Assembly (NCBI GenBank): GCA_963808125.1
Contig: CAWEEP010000071.1
Span: forward strand, 1-64,000
Length of the DNA: 64,000 bases
Direction of reading: 5' to 3'
Source of the DNA: CAWEEP01 sp963808125
GTDB lineage: Bacteria > Chloroflexota > Dormibacteria > Aeolococcales > Aeolococcaceae
Shown here: positions 7,918-16,021 of the stretch, piece after piece
Numbering within the stretch: the first letter of the stretch is position 1
Layout of the letters: every line of letters starts with the position of its first letter
Notes under the pieces: model-generated
Database searches by the model: none
Told to the model about the DNA's origin: nothing
The model's input: the letters and a program-made list of their open reading frames with translations, nothing else
Position numbers and translations under genes: made by a program

Positions 7918-10587
7918 TCAGCCTTGCGCAGGGTCAACTACCCTCACGCGAACCCGGGTCGGACCGGCGTCGAGAATGCCCCGGTCGTTACGCTCCCACG
8001 CCTGGAAACCCAACCTGAGCAAGAGGTCCACGCTACGACCAGTGTCTCTGCGTCGGACCGCAACCGTCACCTTTACCTCATTCTCTAGCAGATCCTCGGT
8101 TCGACTGACGCCGGCCATTTGGGTACGAACAGAGTCGCCTGCGGCGCGGAAGATCCACACTCCAGGGCTCCTCGTGCTTGCCGGCGCCTCGAGGAACTTG
8201 CCTGTCGCGAGGAGGAGCGAGCGTGTCTCGCTTTCGTGAAGGGTCAAATCCCCTGAGTCGATATCGCGCCACCGCAGAGTCATTGGCGTTGGCAGCTGCC
8301 TCTGGATGCCACTTGCCTCAGTGAGCTGCCCGCCAAACCCTGCATTCGGTCCGTTGTTCGTCACGTTTAGGAAGACCTCGGAATCCACGGCCTGCACCGT
8401 CACAGTGAAGGCGTCTGCGCGGAGCTCCCGCCGGCCTCTCTCGACCGCCCCCTGGTAATGGAGGCGCTCAGTCTCGGCGTTTGTAGACGTCTCGAGGTGC
8501 GTCAGAGCTCTGCCACCACGCCAGAGAATTTCCCCCTGCACCGTCCAGGCGAAGTCAATGGTGTCTGACGGTCCGGCAATATCCTGTCTCAGCAGCTGGC
8601 GCGCGTTCTCGACAAACGTGAAGCCTTCTGCCTCAACGGCCTCTCTCACCCAGGTGTCCAGCCTAGCCGGGTCTGGAGACAGGAGAGGAGCAGCGCCGTC
8701 CGAGCTCGGACCAACGGCCACGGCGCCACTCGTATTTGCGTCCCATGGCTGATCGTGGTCTCCTACAGCGGCGTTGACGGTCGCGGAAGTGTGTCGATAG
8801 GAGAATTGGCGGAGAATCTGATCGAGTGCCACGCGAAAGAGCGTGTCCTCTGTGATGCTCGCTACTGCGGTGTGAGCCCAGGCGGAGTGCCAGTCCGGGG
8901 GGGTTGTCGGCCCTCCACTCCTCAGCGGCACCGGGAAGTCACCGAAGTCGAACCCAACTGGGTACGGCCGACCTGCAGGGTAGGTTGTCAGGCTCAGGCT
9001 CACCGCGCAGGAAGTCACATCCAGCGAGAGGAGCAGGTCGCGCACGGTTGTCAGAACAGCGCGCCAGTAAGAGAGGAGCACGCGCACACCGATGGCCAGC
9101 TTCGCCTCGGACGGAAGAGTTGGTGGATCCAACGCCCAGTGAACGATGACCAGCGGACCAGGGTAGAGCCAGAGTTGCAGCCGATCAGCGAGGCGCTCCT
9201 CCTCAACCCGCCACCAGCCAACCTCCGGCGCTGCTCGAGAGGGAGTGGCCGCGGGGGCCAAAGTTCGAGCGAAATGCTCAAAGGCGTCGAGGGCAGCGTC
9301 ACCGAGGGGTGCGTTGTTGGGTGACGACGCGCCTATCACCACTGTGGCATAGACGCGGCCGTTCGGTGCAGCCATCGAGTGGCGCTGGAACATCGGATCG
9401 AAATCCAGCGGAGTCAGCGCCTCGGAAGCGCTTACGGCCGAACTCTCGTCTCGCTGCGGAATCGACTCCGTCGCGTCGATGAGTGTTGGCGGCCTGACTG
9501 AACCCACCGGCAACGAGTAGAGCCGTCCGGCTGTCGGGCTGGTGGCCTCGAGCAGTCCCTCTGCCGTGAGCAGCCTCAGGTGGTAGCGGACGGTCCGCTC
9601 TGGCATTCGGAGCTCAGCGCCAATTGCTGGTGCAGTGAGTGGGCCGTGCTCAGTGATGAACTCGAGGACCCGCGCCCGAGTCTCCGGCAGCGCTTGGCGA
9701 CGAGTGATGTGCTCGACCTTGGCTTGCAGGACAGACTGCTGCACCTCGAGGGCGCGAAGAAAGAACGCGAGCCACTCACCATAGTTGTCCGTCACCGTCC
9801 GCGCTGCTATTTGCGAGTTGTGGAGGGAGAGGTAGTATCTGGGCTTGTTATCCTCAATGACGCTTTCTAGTGAGGCGTACGGCACGTAGTCGTGGTCAGC
9901 GCGCAGAAGGAGAAGGGTAGTCAGAGCGCGTGCCAGCCGGCCGTTTCCGTCTTCAAACGGGTGGATGGCGAGAAACCACATGATGAAGTCGGCAATGAGG
10001 ACGAGTCGGTGCCATTCCGTCGCGCTCCAGGCTGCATTGAACTCGTCCACGAGGCGCGGCATCCACCACCGAGTCTCAGCGGCGCCAGCGGTTCGGAAGA
10101 TCACCCTGGGTGGGCCGTCACCGCGAAGCTCGACGTCGTTGGAATCTCGTTTGTACTCCCCGCGATGGTGGGCATCCTTGTCCGAGTATGCCAGAAGGAT
10201 TCGATGGAAGTTCTTTAGGTTGTTCTCGGTGATGGTCAACTCCGGATACTGAGTGAAGAACAGCTCAAGCAGGTCTCGGTAGCCGCGCACTTCTTGCTCG
10301 TCGCGTTTGCGGAAGCTGTCGATCGACAACCCGCTGAGAATGGCGCTGACCTCCTCATTGCTCACTTCCGCCCCCTCGATTCGAGTTGAGGCACCCGTTG
10401 ACTCGATAGCCGCAACGGTTCGGAGTTGGTCGATCTGCTGAGGTGCCTGTGACCTCAGTGTCTGCCACCGACCCCTAAAGAGTTCTATCCGGGCAAGCGC
10501 ACTAAAGTGGCGTGATCCATCCGAGACCGGGACCAGCATCGGGTCCGGAGCAACCCAGCGACCCTGGGAGGGGGCATCTGCCAACAC
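7918..10587 (-). CDS. Fic-domain protein with winged helix and ~540-residue C-terminal extension
   Basis: An 889-residue protein. Residues 200-220 hold the complete Fic motif HPFEDGNGRLAR (209-220), so it probably transfers AMP or another phospho-group from a nucleotide to a protein. An N-terminal inhibitory motif STRIEG (67-72), of the [ST]xxxE[GN] type, suggests autoinhibition. Residues of about 303-348 form a winged helix (ETRARVLEFITEHGPLTAPA, then MPERTVRYHLRLLTAEGLLEA). Most Fic-wHTH proteins stop near residue 370; here about 520 more residues follow with no recognised domain, including a mixed alpha/beta region (400-620) and a beta-rich C-terminal region (about 700-889). The start GTG 10587 abuts an inverted repeat at 10589-10620, possibly its own operator. 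It may be a toxin-like or defence effector in this island. Confidence 0.8.
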   Translation of the reverse strand: MLADAPSQGRWVAPDPMLVPVSDGSRHFSALARIELFRGRWQTLRSQAPQQIDQLRTVAAIESTGASTRIEGAEVSNEEVSAILSGLSIDSFRKRDEQEVRGYRDLLELFFTQYPELTITENNLKNFHRILLAYSDKDAHHRGEYKRDSNDVELRGDGPPRVIFRTAGAAETRWWMPRLVDEFNAAWSATEWHRLVLIADFIMWFLAIHPFEDGNGRLARALTTLLLLRADHDYVPYASLESVIEDNKPRYYLSLHNSQIAARTVTDNYGEWLAFFLRALEVQQSVLQAKVEHITRRQALPETRARVLEFITEHGPLTAPAIGAELRMPERTVRYHLRLLTAEGLLEATSPTAGRLYSLPVGSVRPPTLIDATESIPQRDESSAVSASEALTPLDFDPMFQRHSMAAPNGRVYATVVIGASSPNNAPLGDAALDAFEHFARTLAPAATPSRAAPEVGWWRVEEERLADRLQLWLYPGPLVIVHWALDPPTLPSEAKLAIGVRVLLSYWRAVLTTVRDLLLSLDVTSCAVSLSLTTYPAGRPYPVGFDFGDFPVPLRSGGPTTPPDWHSAWAHTAVASITEDTLFRVALDQILRQFSYRHTSATVNAAVGDHDQPWDANTSGAVAVGPSSDGAAPLLSPDPARLDTWVREAVEAEGFTFVENARQLLRQDIAGPSDTIDFAWTVQGEILWRGGRALTHLETSTNAETERLHYQGAVERGRRELRADAFTVTVQAVDSEVFLNVTNNGPNAGFGGQLTEASGIQRQLPTPMTLRWRDIDSGDLTLHESETRSLLLATGKFLEAPASTRSPGVWIFRAAGDSVRTQMAGVSRTEDLLENEVKVTVAVRRRDTGRSVDLLLRLGFQAWERNDRGILDAGPTRVRVRVVDPAQG

Positions 10588-10588
10588 G

Positions 10589-10620
10589 TTGCCACTAGGT
10601 TACCACAAAGGTAGTGGCAA
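10589..10620. promoter_or_regulatory. Inverted repeat upstream of the fic gene, possible operator
   Basis: TTGCCACTA (10589-10597) and TAGTGGCAA (10612-10620) are a perfect 9-bp inverted repeat with a 14-bp spacer. Related half-sites follow: CTAGGTTACC at 10594-10603 and GGCAACCTAG at about 10626-10635. It lies immediately upstream of the fic start, where the winged helix within the Fic protein could bind. If the true fic start lies downstream (ATG at residue 17), the repeat would overlap the promoter rather than the ribosome binding site. Confidence 0.45.
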
Positions 10621-10994
10621 TGCACCGGCAACCTAGCGGCAACCAACCCAATTGCTCGGTCGGAGGGAGCAGACCGCCCCCTCTGGCGCCAGAAGCATAG
10701 CGCCGAGCTCTCTGGCGACGCCCCCAATCTCTCCGCTTCCGCAGGCCAGCAGCATGTCGTCCTTCCGATGGCTCCGGACCCTCATCACACCGTAACGGCG
10801 GCCGATCCAAGCGGGACGGCCCCCAAGGCGGGAAAGGATGTGACGGCACGCGCATCGTGAAGGCGCCGGAACTGCGCGCCGCGGTCGTCTCGGCGGGCTC
10901 CTGACTCGGCGCCCACGCCCGGCCCGCGATAGAATCCTCACGTGCTCCGCCTCTCCTTGACGAGAGAGCTTCCCTTTGCGAACATGTGTTCGTC
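10621..10994. other. Intergenic, divergent promoter region between fic and the TGT-like operon
   Basis: No supported gene. It separates the leftward fic gene from the rightward group starting at 10995 and should hold promoters for both. Confidence 0.3.
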
Positions 10995-11597
10995 ATGACT
11001 TCCAGGATCCCTCCCGCAACTCCGCCATTCGAACCAAACCACGCGTCGGCGTCGATGCCGCCGACTGACCCAGCGGAGAAACTCATCGCGGAGGACCTGC
11101 TGCTGCTCCTTTTCTACGGCGGCAGTGCGCGTGCCGATATGGGCCGCATGAATGGAATCACGAGAGCGGAGAAACTCCTCTTCCTCGCCCAGCAAGATCC
11201 GGTGGTTAAGGCCTCAATCGCCACACTTTTTCACTTCGAGCCCTATGATTACGGCCCTTACTCAAAGGAGATTTATGAGGCCGTGGCTCTTCTCGAAGGA
11301 GCTGGCTTACTCCGTGAGAGGCTCGTAGTGGTGGGTACGCCACTGGACCAGATGGAGGAAACGCTGGCGGGCGTTGACGCTGACGACCAGCCAACCGAAA
11401 GACAGTTTGAACTGACCGATGACGGGAAGGCTGTTGCAGCCCTTCTCACTGCTAGACATCCGTCTGTCGCCAGCCATGTCACGGGCGTTCGCACCTCCTT
11501 CGGAGACCTTCCTCTCCGAGCGCTGCTTCGATACGTCTACTCCACCTATCCAGCCACCGCGACCGCGTCGAAGATCCGTGATCGCATCCTTTCATGA
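10995..11597 (+). CDS. Panacea/SocA-like protein, possible antitoxin-type regulator
   Basis: A 200-residue soluble protein. The core (ITRAEKLLFLAQQD, FHFEPYDYGPYSKEIYEA, LLEGAGLL, FELTDDGKAVA) resembles Panacea/SocA-like proteins, in which a T+LQKLLFL helix is followed by YxYGPxS. Members of that family are antitoxins or proteolytic adaptors in bacterial and phage systems. GTG 10986, ATG 10995 and ATG 11055 are all possible starts; conservation as I recall it begins after 11055. A weak link to the next gene (52 bp) leaves it open whether it belongs to the downstream operon. The family call is from motif memory, not a profile search. Confidence 0.45.
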   Translation: MTSRIPPATPPFEPNHASASMPPTDPAEKLIAEDLLLLLFYGGSARADMGRMNGITRAEKLLFLAQQDPVVKASIATLFHFEPYDYGPYSKEIYEAVALLEGAGLLRERLVVVGTPLDQMEETLAGVDADDQPTERQFELTDDGKAVAALLTARHPSVASHVTGVRTSFGDLPLRALLRYVYSTYPATATASKIRDRILS

Positions 11598-11649
11598 GGT
11601 CCCGGTTCAGCGTTGCCAGCGTCAGACAATCTCAACTGGATAGCCATCA

Positions 11650-12276
11650 GTGTCTTCGTCGTGGTCTACGGAGGAACTCGTCACTGCTACGCTGAGAGGA
11701 TTCTCAGCTCCAGATGTCCTGTCGGGCCGCTACGATCAGCGATGCCGAATCTGTCGTGTCTCGATTGAGAGCAACCTCATCCTGCCGCTCCTCTCGGAGC
11801 TTATCGTAGCGGTCAATCAGAGGCAGCTCGAAGTGGCAGACCCATTCGACTTTCGTCTCTCTGCGGACGCAAGGTCCGACGAGATCGCTTCCGCTCTGCG
11901 AACGGCGGTGAACTTTATGACCGAACCCGATGATGTGGAAACTGCCTTGGCATCAGCGGCATACATAGACCTCCTTGGCCGGCTCAGCCTGCTCTACGTC
12001 GATCGTGGGCGCCTGCGAGCTCACCTCCGGGTTGCCATCCAAAGCGGCCAAATCTCGGCAGTCTGCAGCCTCCTTCTGATGGTCGGCCTGATCCCCCTCG
12101 CACTCCATTTCGGCGTCCCGGACACCGCCATCCCGACCTGGGCGGCTGTCGCTGGCTCTGTTCTGGTCATTGCCACCGCCATCGCGTGGTGCGCATACAC
12201 GGCTCGGGGAATAATGCATCGCAACCAACTATCGCGTCTCTTTGTGAAGTATCCTCCAGAGGCCGAGCATGCCTAA
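11650..12276 (+). CDS. Membrane protein with two C-terminal helices, unknown function
   Basis: A 208-residue protein with a start at GTG 11650. The N-terminal ~130 residues are soluble and helical, with a CxxC pair (RCRICR, residues 32-35). Two membrane helices follow at about 134-155 (ISAVCSLLLMVGLIPLALHF) and 163-184 (TWAAVAGSVLVIATAIAWCA), then a short basic tail. The stop overlaps the start of the nuclease-like gene by 8 bp, so the two are probably translated together. A membrane-anchored partner of a nuclease or toxin would fit defence systems, but no family was recognised. Confidence 0.5.
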   Translation: MSSSWSTEELVTATLRGFSAPDVLSGRYDQRCRICRVSIESNLILPLLSELIVAVNQRQLEVADPFDFRLSADARSDEIASALRTAVNFMTEPDDVETALASAAYIDLLGRLSLLYVDRGRLRAHLRVAIQSGQISAVCSLLLMVGLIPLALHFGVPDTAIPTWAAVAGSVLVIATAIAWCAYTARGIMHRNQLSRLFVKYPPEAEHA

Positions 12277-12682
12277 TCTCACCGAGAGCGATCTGGTTAA
12301 TCGGCTGGCCCAGGGGCTGCCAACTCTCTACGGTGCCGATCCTCCCCACGCATTCGAAGTTAGAAGCCACGGCAGCGCACGAACGGATCTCTGCATCCTT
12401 AACGGTTCCGAATTGGTGGCCGTTGAGGCGAAGCTCAGTCACTGGCGCAGAGCCATTGCCCAAGCCTCATTGAACCGCTGCTATGCCGACCGCTCATTCA
12501 TCGCCCTCCACAGTGGTGTTATCTCCGCGCAGGTGCTGCTCGAAGCGCAGAGGTGGCAAATTGGCGTGATAGCGGTGGCAGATGACCACGTGGTCATACG
12601 TGCTAATGCCCCGCGAGCACAGCCCGACCTGCAGCTACGGGAACAAGTCTTGGCCAGCTACTTCGGTGGGCAACAGACGTGA
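12269..12682 (+). CDS. PD-(D/E)XK-like nuclease, small
   Basis: A 137-residue protein. Residues E30, D40 (ARTDLCIL), E53-A-K55 (VAVEAKLSHW) and Q65 (AIAQASLNRCYADRSFIAL) follow the spacing and strand pattern of the PD-(D/E)XK restriction-endonuclease-like fold, including the ExK strand and the QA helix seen in Holliday-junction resolvase and Mrr-like families. It probably cuts DNA or RNA, or is a nuclease-fold binding subunit. It is coupled to both neighbours: an 8-bp overlap upstream and a 4-bp GTGA overlap with the TGT-like gene downstream. The assignment is by motif, without a search. Confidence 0.55.
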   Translation: MPNLTESDLVNRLAQGLPTLYGADPPHAFEVRSHGSARTDLCILNGSELVAVEAKLSHWRRAIAQASLNRCYADRSFIALHSGVISAQVLLEAQRWQIGVIAVADDHVVIRANAPRAQPDLQLREQVLASYFGGQQT

Positions 12683-13890
12683 AGCACATTCTCGCCTACG
12701 GTCACAGCGATCAAGCCAGCTTCCGCACGGCCGCAGTCCTCGGGGCCTTGGACTACCTATCGGTCCCCGGCACGATCGCTGCCTACTATCCAGAAGCCAC
12801 CGCTGCCTTCGTCCTGACATCTCAACTTCGATACCTGATCGACCCACGCACCCCCCTGTTCCAATCGGAAATCGGCGTTCCCAGACCGTCACACTTCGCA
12901 CTTGCAGAATGGCACGGGCTTGCAGTCGCAGCTCATTTAGGCAAGATGGGCGCGGGTGCCCCCGTGTACTTCGGAGAGAGCTTCTACACCACGCAAGTGA
13001 TCGCAGCAATGACCAAGGCACTCGTAGCGCGCCAACGAGCTTACGCGACCGCAGCCGCCGGAATTCAGGATCGCATGGCGCGCTATGCTGCTCTGCGCGC
13101 CGCCGCCATGTCTGCGACCATGCCGCTTCCGAGCGCGCCCCCATCATCCCCAGCCTTTATCCTCGCCCCCTATTTCGTGATCACCCGCGCAGGCTGGAGG
13201 TCGGCAAATGAAGAGATCTGGGCAGCCGCCCTCACTCTCTCAAACCCGATGGAGGTCTCGCCTGTCGTCGCAGTCGACTCGCTGGATCTCCTCGCCCCTT
13301 CCTTGAAGGCGATCCCTCTCCGCCTATCGCAAACCGTCTTCTTCTGGATTAGTCAATGGAAGGAGCGCGAGGTCCCACTGGATGAGCTGATTAGGCTCCG
13401 GGACATCATAGAGTCGCGAAGCGAATTGCGTTTGATCAATCTCTACGGCGGATACTTCAGTATTTGCCTTGGCCTCATGGGACTCTGGGCTTTCAACAAT
13501 GGGCTCGGCTACAGTGAGTCCCGAGACTGGCCGTCACTGACAAAGACGGGTGCCGGCAAGCCACGCTACTACGTCGAGAAACTCCACCTCTTCACCGAGC
13601 CCGCGATCGCGGCCACGATTGCCCGGCTTGTGCCCGCGTGGGCTTGTCCTTGCGCCGTCTGCACAAACTCATCCCTCCTGACTCTCGACTACCACTCCCT
13701 CAAGCAGCATTTCGCGGCTGCACGAGGGCGTGAGTTGGCTTTCGTGGCAAGCGCTACGCCTGCTCAGGTCGCACAGGACCTAGACATGAGCGCTGACCGG
13801 TACGTGAAGGATGTCCTGCAGCGCCTGCCATCAGCCACGCGCTTGCCCAAGCCCGACTACCTGCGACGCTGGGCTACTGCCATCCGCTAA
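12679..13890 (+). CDS. TGT-like (queuine/DpdA-type) zinc protein, divergent
   Basis: A 403-residue protein starting at GTG 12679, inside the stop of the nuclease-like gene. The C-terminal region has a cysteine/histidine cluster C323-P-C325-A-V-C328 followed by H339 and H344, like the CxCxxC...H zinc site of tRNA-guanine transglycosylases and the DNA-modifying DpdA branch. It lies after a hydrophobic barrel-like stretch (NLYGGYFSICLGLMGLWAFN). The N-terminal part (YLIDPRTPLF, a buried acidic strand) is compatible with a TIM barrel. TGT-family enzymes exchange guanine for a 7-deazapurine in tRNA or DNA. No preQ0 synthesis genes are nearby, and the catalytic Asp pair could not be placed, so the activity is unproven. 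Confidence 0.45.
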   Translation: MKHILAYGHSDQASFRTAAVLGALDYLSVPGTIAAYYPEATAAFVLTSQLRYLIDPRTPLFQSEIGVPRPSHFALAEWHGLAVAAHLGKMGAGAPVYFGESFYTTQVIAAMTKALVARQRAYATAAAGIQDRMARYAALRAAAMSATMPLPSAPPSSPAFILAPYFVITRAGWRSANEEIWAAALTLSNPMEVSPVVAVDSLDLLAPSLKAIPLRLSQTVFFWISQWKEREVPLDELIRLRDIIESRSELRLINLYGGYFSICLGLMGLWAFNNGLGYSESRDWPSLTKTGAGKPRYYVEKLHLFTEPAIAATIARLVPAWACPCAVCTNSSLLTLDYHSLKQHFAAARGRELAFVASATPAQVAQDLDMSADRYVKDVLQRLPSATRLPKPDYLRRWATAIR

Positions 13891-14258
13891 GGAGCGGGAA
13901 CGTCCTTCGCCAGCGTCCGCCAGCTGATCACAACCGACGCCGCGACGCGTGCCTTAAGGCTCTAAGTCAGACGATGGGCGGCAGTACGGGTCTCGGACGA
14001 CCGCGCATGGCCGCAAAGGCGCCCGAGTCGCCCTTGTGTGCGGCAGACTTGAAAGGCGGTCGGCGCTCGAGAAACGCGTCTCAGAACTCACGCTGCTCGG
14101 TCGCACACCGAGTTGCCATCGTCCCAGTGCGAATCGAAGATACGTCGATAGACGAAACTGGGACGCCAGAAGTTCACCTCGTCCGGAGATGGGAGAGTTT
14201 GGAGATGCTCATACCGGCCTCGACCGGTCGCCCTAGGAGGATGTCGGCCATCGGAGGG
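13891..14258. other. Intergenic, no gene supported
   Basis: Region between the rightward TGT-like gene and the leftward HNH gene. The open frames here are short or shadow the HNH gene. No repeat or RNA gene was recognised. Confidence 0.3.
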
Positions 14259-15176
14259 TCAGCCCGCCCTCTGGAAGAGCCCGTAGCGCTCTTCCAGAAA
14301 CGCCACCGACGGTCGAAGAGGGATGGCGCGAGGCAAGACGATCCGCTGGTTGTGGACGGCTTGGAGGCCGTGGAGCAGCATCGGGCCGTCGATCTCGACC
14401 AGCACGTCCGACCGGATCTCGATCGAGTAGTCGGGCCTGATGCCCATGATGTTGGTGTCGAAGGCGGCGTGGTGGATCTTGCAGAGGGACAGACCGTTCG
14501 GCACTATGGGCTTCCCATCTGGATGCCCGTCAGGGAGTATGTGGGCGGCATCTAGGAGCTCGGCGTGGTGGAGGTGGCAGACCGTGCACGTCATCCGGTA
14601 GGCGAGGAGGACGCGCTGGCGGAAGCTGTGCTGGTGAATGCGCTGGCGGACAGTTCGGAGCGCGTAGCCGCGACGCAGCTCGTCGTTAGAGTCGAGAAGG
14701 AGGTCCCCCTGCAGGACGCCGGGCTCGTCAGGCAGGACAATGAAGGCGCACCGTGCTGGGTCGTCCGCCACCACATATACGGGCCAGACGGTCAAATACT
14801 GGCCCGGGACCAAGCCGTAGAGGTAGATCAGGGGGATCTGCCCGTCCATCGCCCGGCGAAGACCCACGTTGTCAGGGTGGTTCGGGTCCGTACCCCGGTA
14901 GCGGTACACGAACCCATGCTCCGTCCACCCATCCTCGTAGGGCGCGTCTTTCCCCTCGACCCTCGGGACCGTGAGGATGCTGAGGGGAACCTCCGGCAAG
15001 GCGGCGGGCTTGAAGATACCCTGCGGTCCGATTATCGGAACGCGGGTTCCCTCGAAGTGGAAGCCGGCTGAGAGGAGCCCTCGGGGCAACACCTCGCTGC
15101 CATGCTGACGAACCTGGTCAGCGATCCAGGCGAAGGCCGCTGCCCGGACTAGGGTGTCGCGGTCGAACCTCGCCAT
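14259..15176 (-). CDS. HNH endonuclease with N-terminal modified-DNA-recognition-like domain
   Basis: A 305-residue protein. ATG 15176 gives MARFDRDTLVRAAAFAWIADQ, preferred over an upstream extension. Residues of about 40-170 (IIGPQGIFKPAALPEVPLSI, then YRYRGTDPNHPDNVGLRRAM and IPLIYLYGL) form the N-terminal domain common in HNH proteins thought to sense modified DNA, comparable to the SRA/SBD arrangement of McrA-type type IV enzymes. The C-terminal HNH nuclease shows CTVC, LLDAAHILPDGHPDG and NGLSLCKIHHAAFD. It may cut DNA carrying foreign modifications. It sits downstream of, and in the same orientation as, the type I restriction operon, separated from the metallopeptidase gene by 128 bp. 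Confidence 0.7.
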   Translation of the reverse strand: MARFDRDTLVRAAAFAWIADQVRQHGSEVLPRGLLSAGFHFEGTRVPIIGPQGIFKPAALPEVPLSILTVPRVEGKDAPYEDGWTEHGFVYRYRGTDPNHPDNVGLRRAMDGQIPLIYLYGLVPGQYLTVWPVYVVADDPARCAFIVLPDEPGVLQGDLLLDSNDELRRGYALRTVRQRIHQHSFRQRVLLAYRMTCTVCHLHHAELLDAAHILPDGHPDGKPIVPNGLSLCKIHHAAFDTNIMGIRPDYSIEIRSDVLVEIDGPMLLHGLQAVHNQRIVLPRAIPLRPSVAFLEERYGLFQRAG

Positions 15177-15304
15177 GGCCGGCATGGTAGCCCTCACGCG
15201 AACCTTCCGCCAGCACCGGGAGGCTACTTTCCGGCTTAGAGGCATCCCCGTGGAGGTTCTCTCAGGATTGTCGACGCGGAGATCCGCAGCCACCTAGACC
15301 CCGC

Positions 15305-16021
15305 TTAGTACCGCCACTCCGTATGCCGCACAGGGAGGCGGTTTAGCCGTTGGCGAATCGTCTGCCATTGCGGCATGTGCTGATCCATGATCGCGGTGAA
15401 GCGATCATTGTGGGTCCCTTCCACTAGGTGGACCAGCTCATGGACAACAACGTATTCAAGACATTCGCGAGGCTTCTTGGCGAGCTCTGTGTTGAGACGC
15501 ATCGTGCGGGTGGCCCGATTACAGCTTCCCCACATCGTCTTCATCTGCCTGACGAAGAGCCGTTCTGGCTGAACACCAAGGGCAGGCGACCACTTGTCGA
15601 TCAGTGACGGCACGGCGGCTCGAACCTGGTCCCGATACCAATGGGCGATGGCCGCCTCCCTCACAGCGATCCCCGTGCCTGGACGTGCCGTGAGAAGCAT
15701 GCGATCGTGAACCAACGACACTGCCGGAGCCTGGTCATTCTCATCCAACCGCAATAGATACCGCCCTCCCCAAACGTAATGGGTCTCTCGATCCAGGTAC
15801 TCGCGTGGCGTCTCACGCTCCTGCGCACGGAGTTTCGTTTGCTGCTCGCGGATCCAGTCGAGCTTGGAAATGGCGAACACGCGAACGGTGTCGAGGTTCA
15901 TTCGCTCTGGGGCAGAGATTCGCACCCGGCCACTCGGAGGATAGACGCTGAGATGGACATTCTTGATGTCCTTCAAAACGACATCAGCGAGGATGTCTCC
16001 GAGCTGGAGAGTTGTGGTCAT
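15305..16021 (-). CDS. YgjP-type (DUF45/M48-like) metallopeptidase
   Basis: A 238-residue protein of the SprT/YgjP group. The zinc motif is HELVH (YVVVHELVHLVEGTHNDRF), preceded by MKTMWGSCNRATRTMRLNTEL, which matches the WGSC signature of the family. Homologues are often encoded beside type I restriction genes, where they may process or regulate the complex; the mechanism is not established. The start ATG overlaps the hsdR stop by one base (TAATG), so it is very probably the last gene of the hsd operon. Confidence 0.85.
   Translation of the reverse strand: MTTTLQLGDILADVVLKDIKNVHLSVYPPSGRVRISAPERMNLDTVRVFAISKLDWIREQQTKLRAQERETPREYLDRETHYVWGGRYLLRLDENDQAPAVSLVHDRMLLTARPGTGIAVREAAIAHWYRDQVRAAVPSLIDKWSPALGVQPERLFVRQMKTMWGSCNRATRTMRLNTELAKKPRECLEYVVVHELVHLVEGTHNDRFTAIMDQHMPQWQTIRQRLNRLPVRHTEWRY

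Noticed and set aside
13974..14555. 193-residue + strand frame between the TGT-like and HNH genes
   Set aside because: Most of it is antisense to the HNH gene and the rest has no family resemblance.
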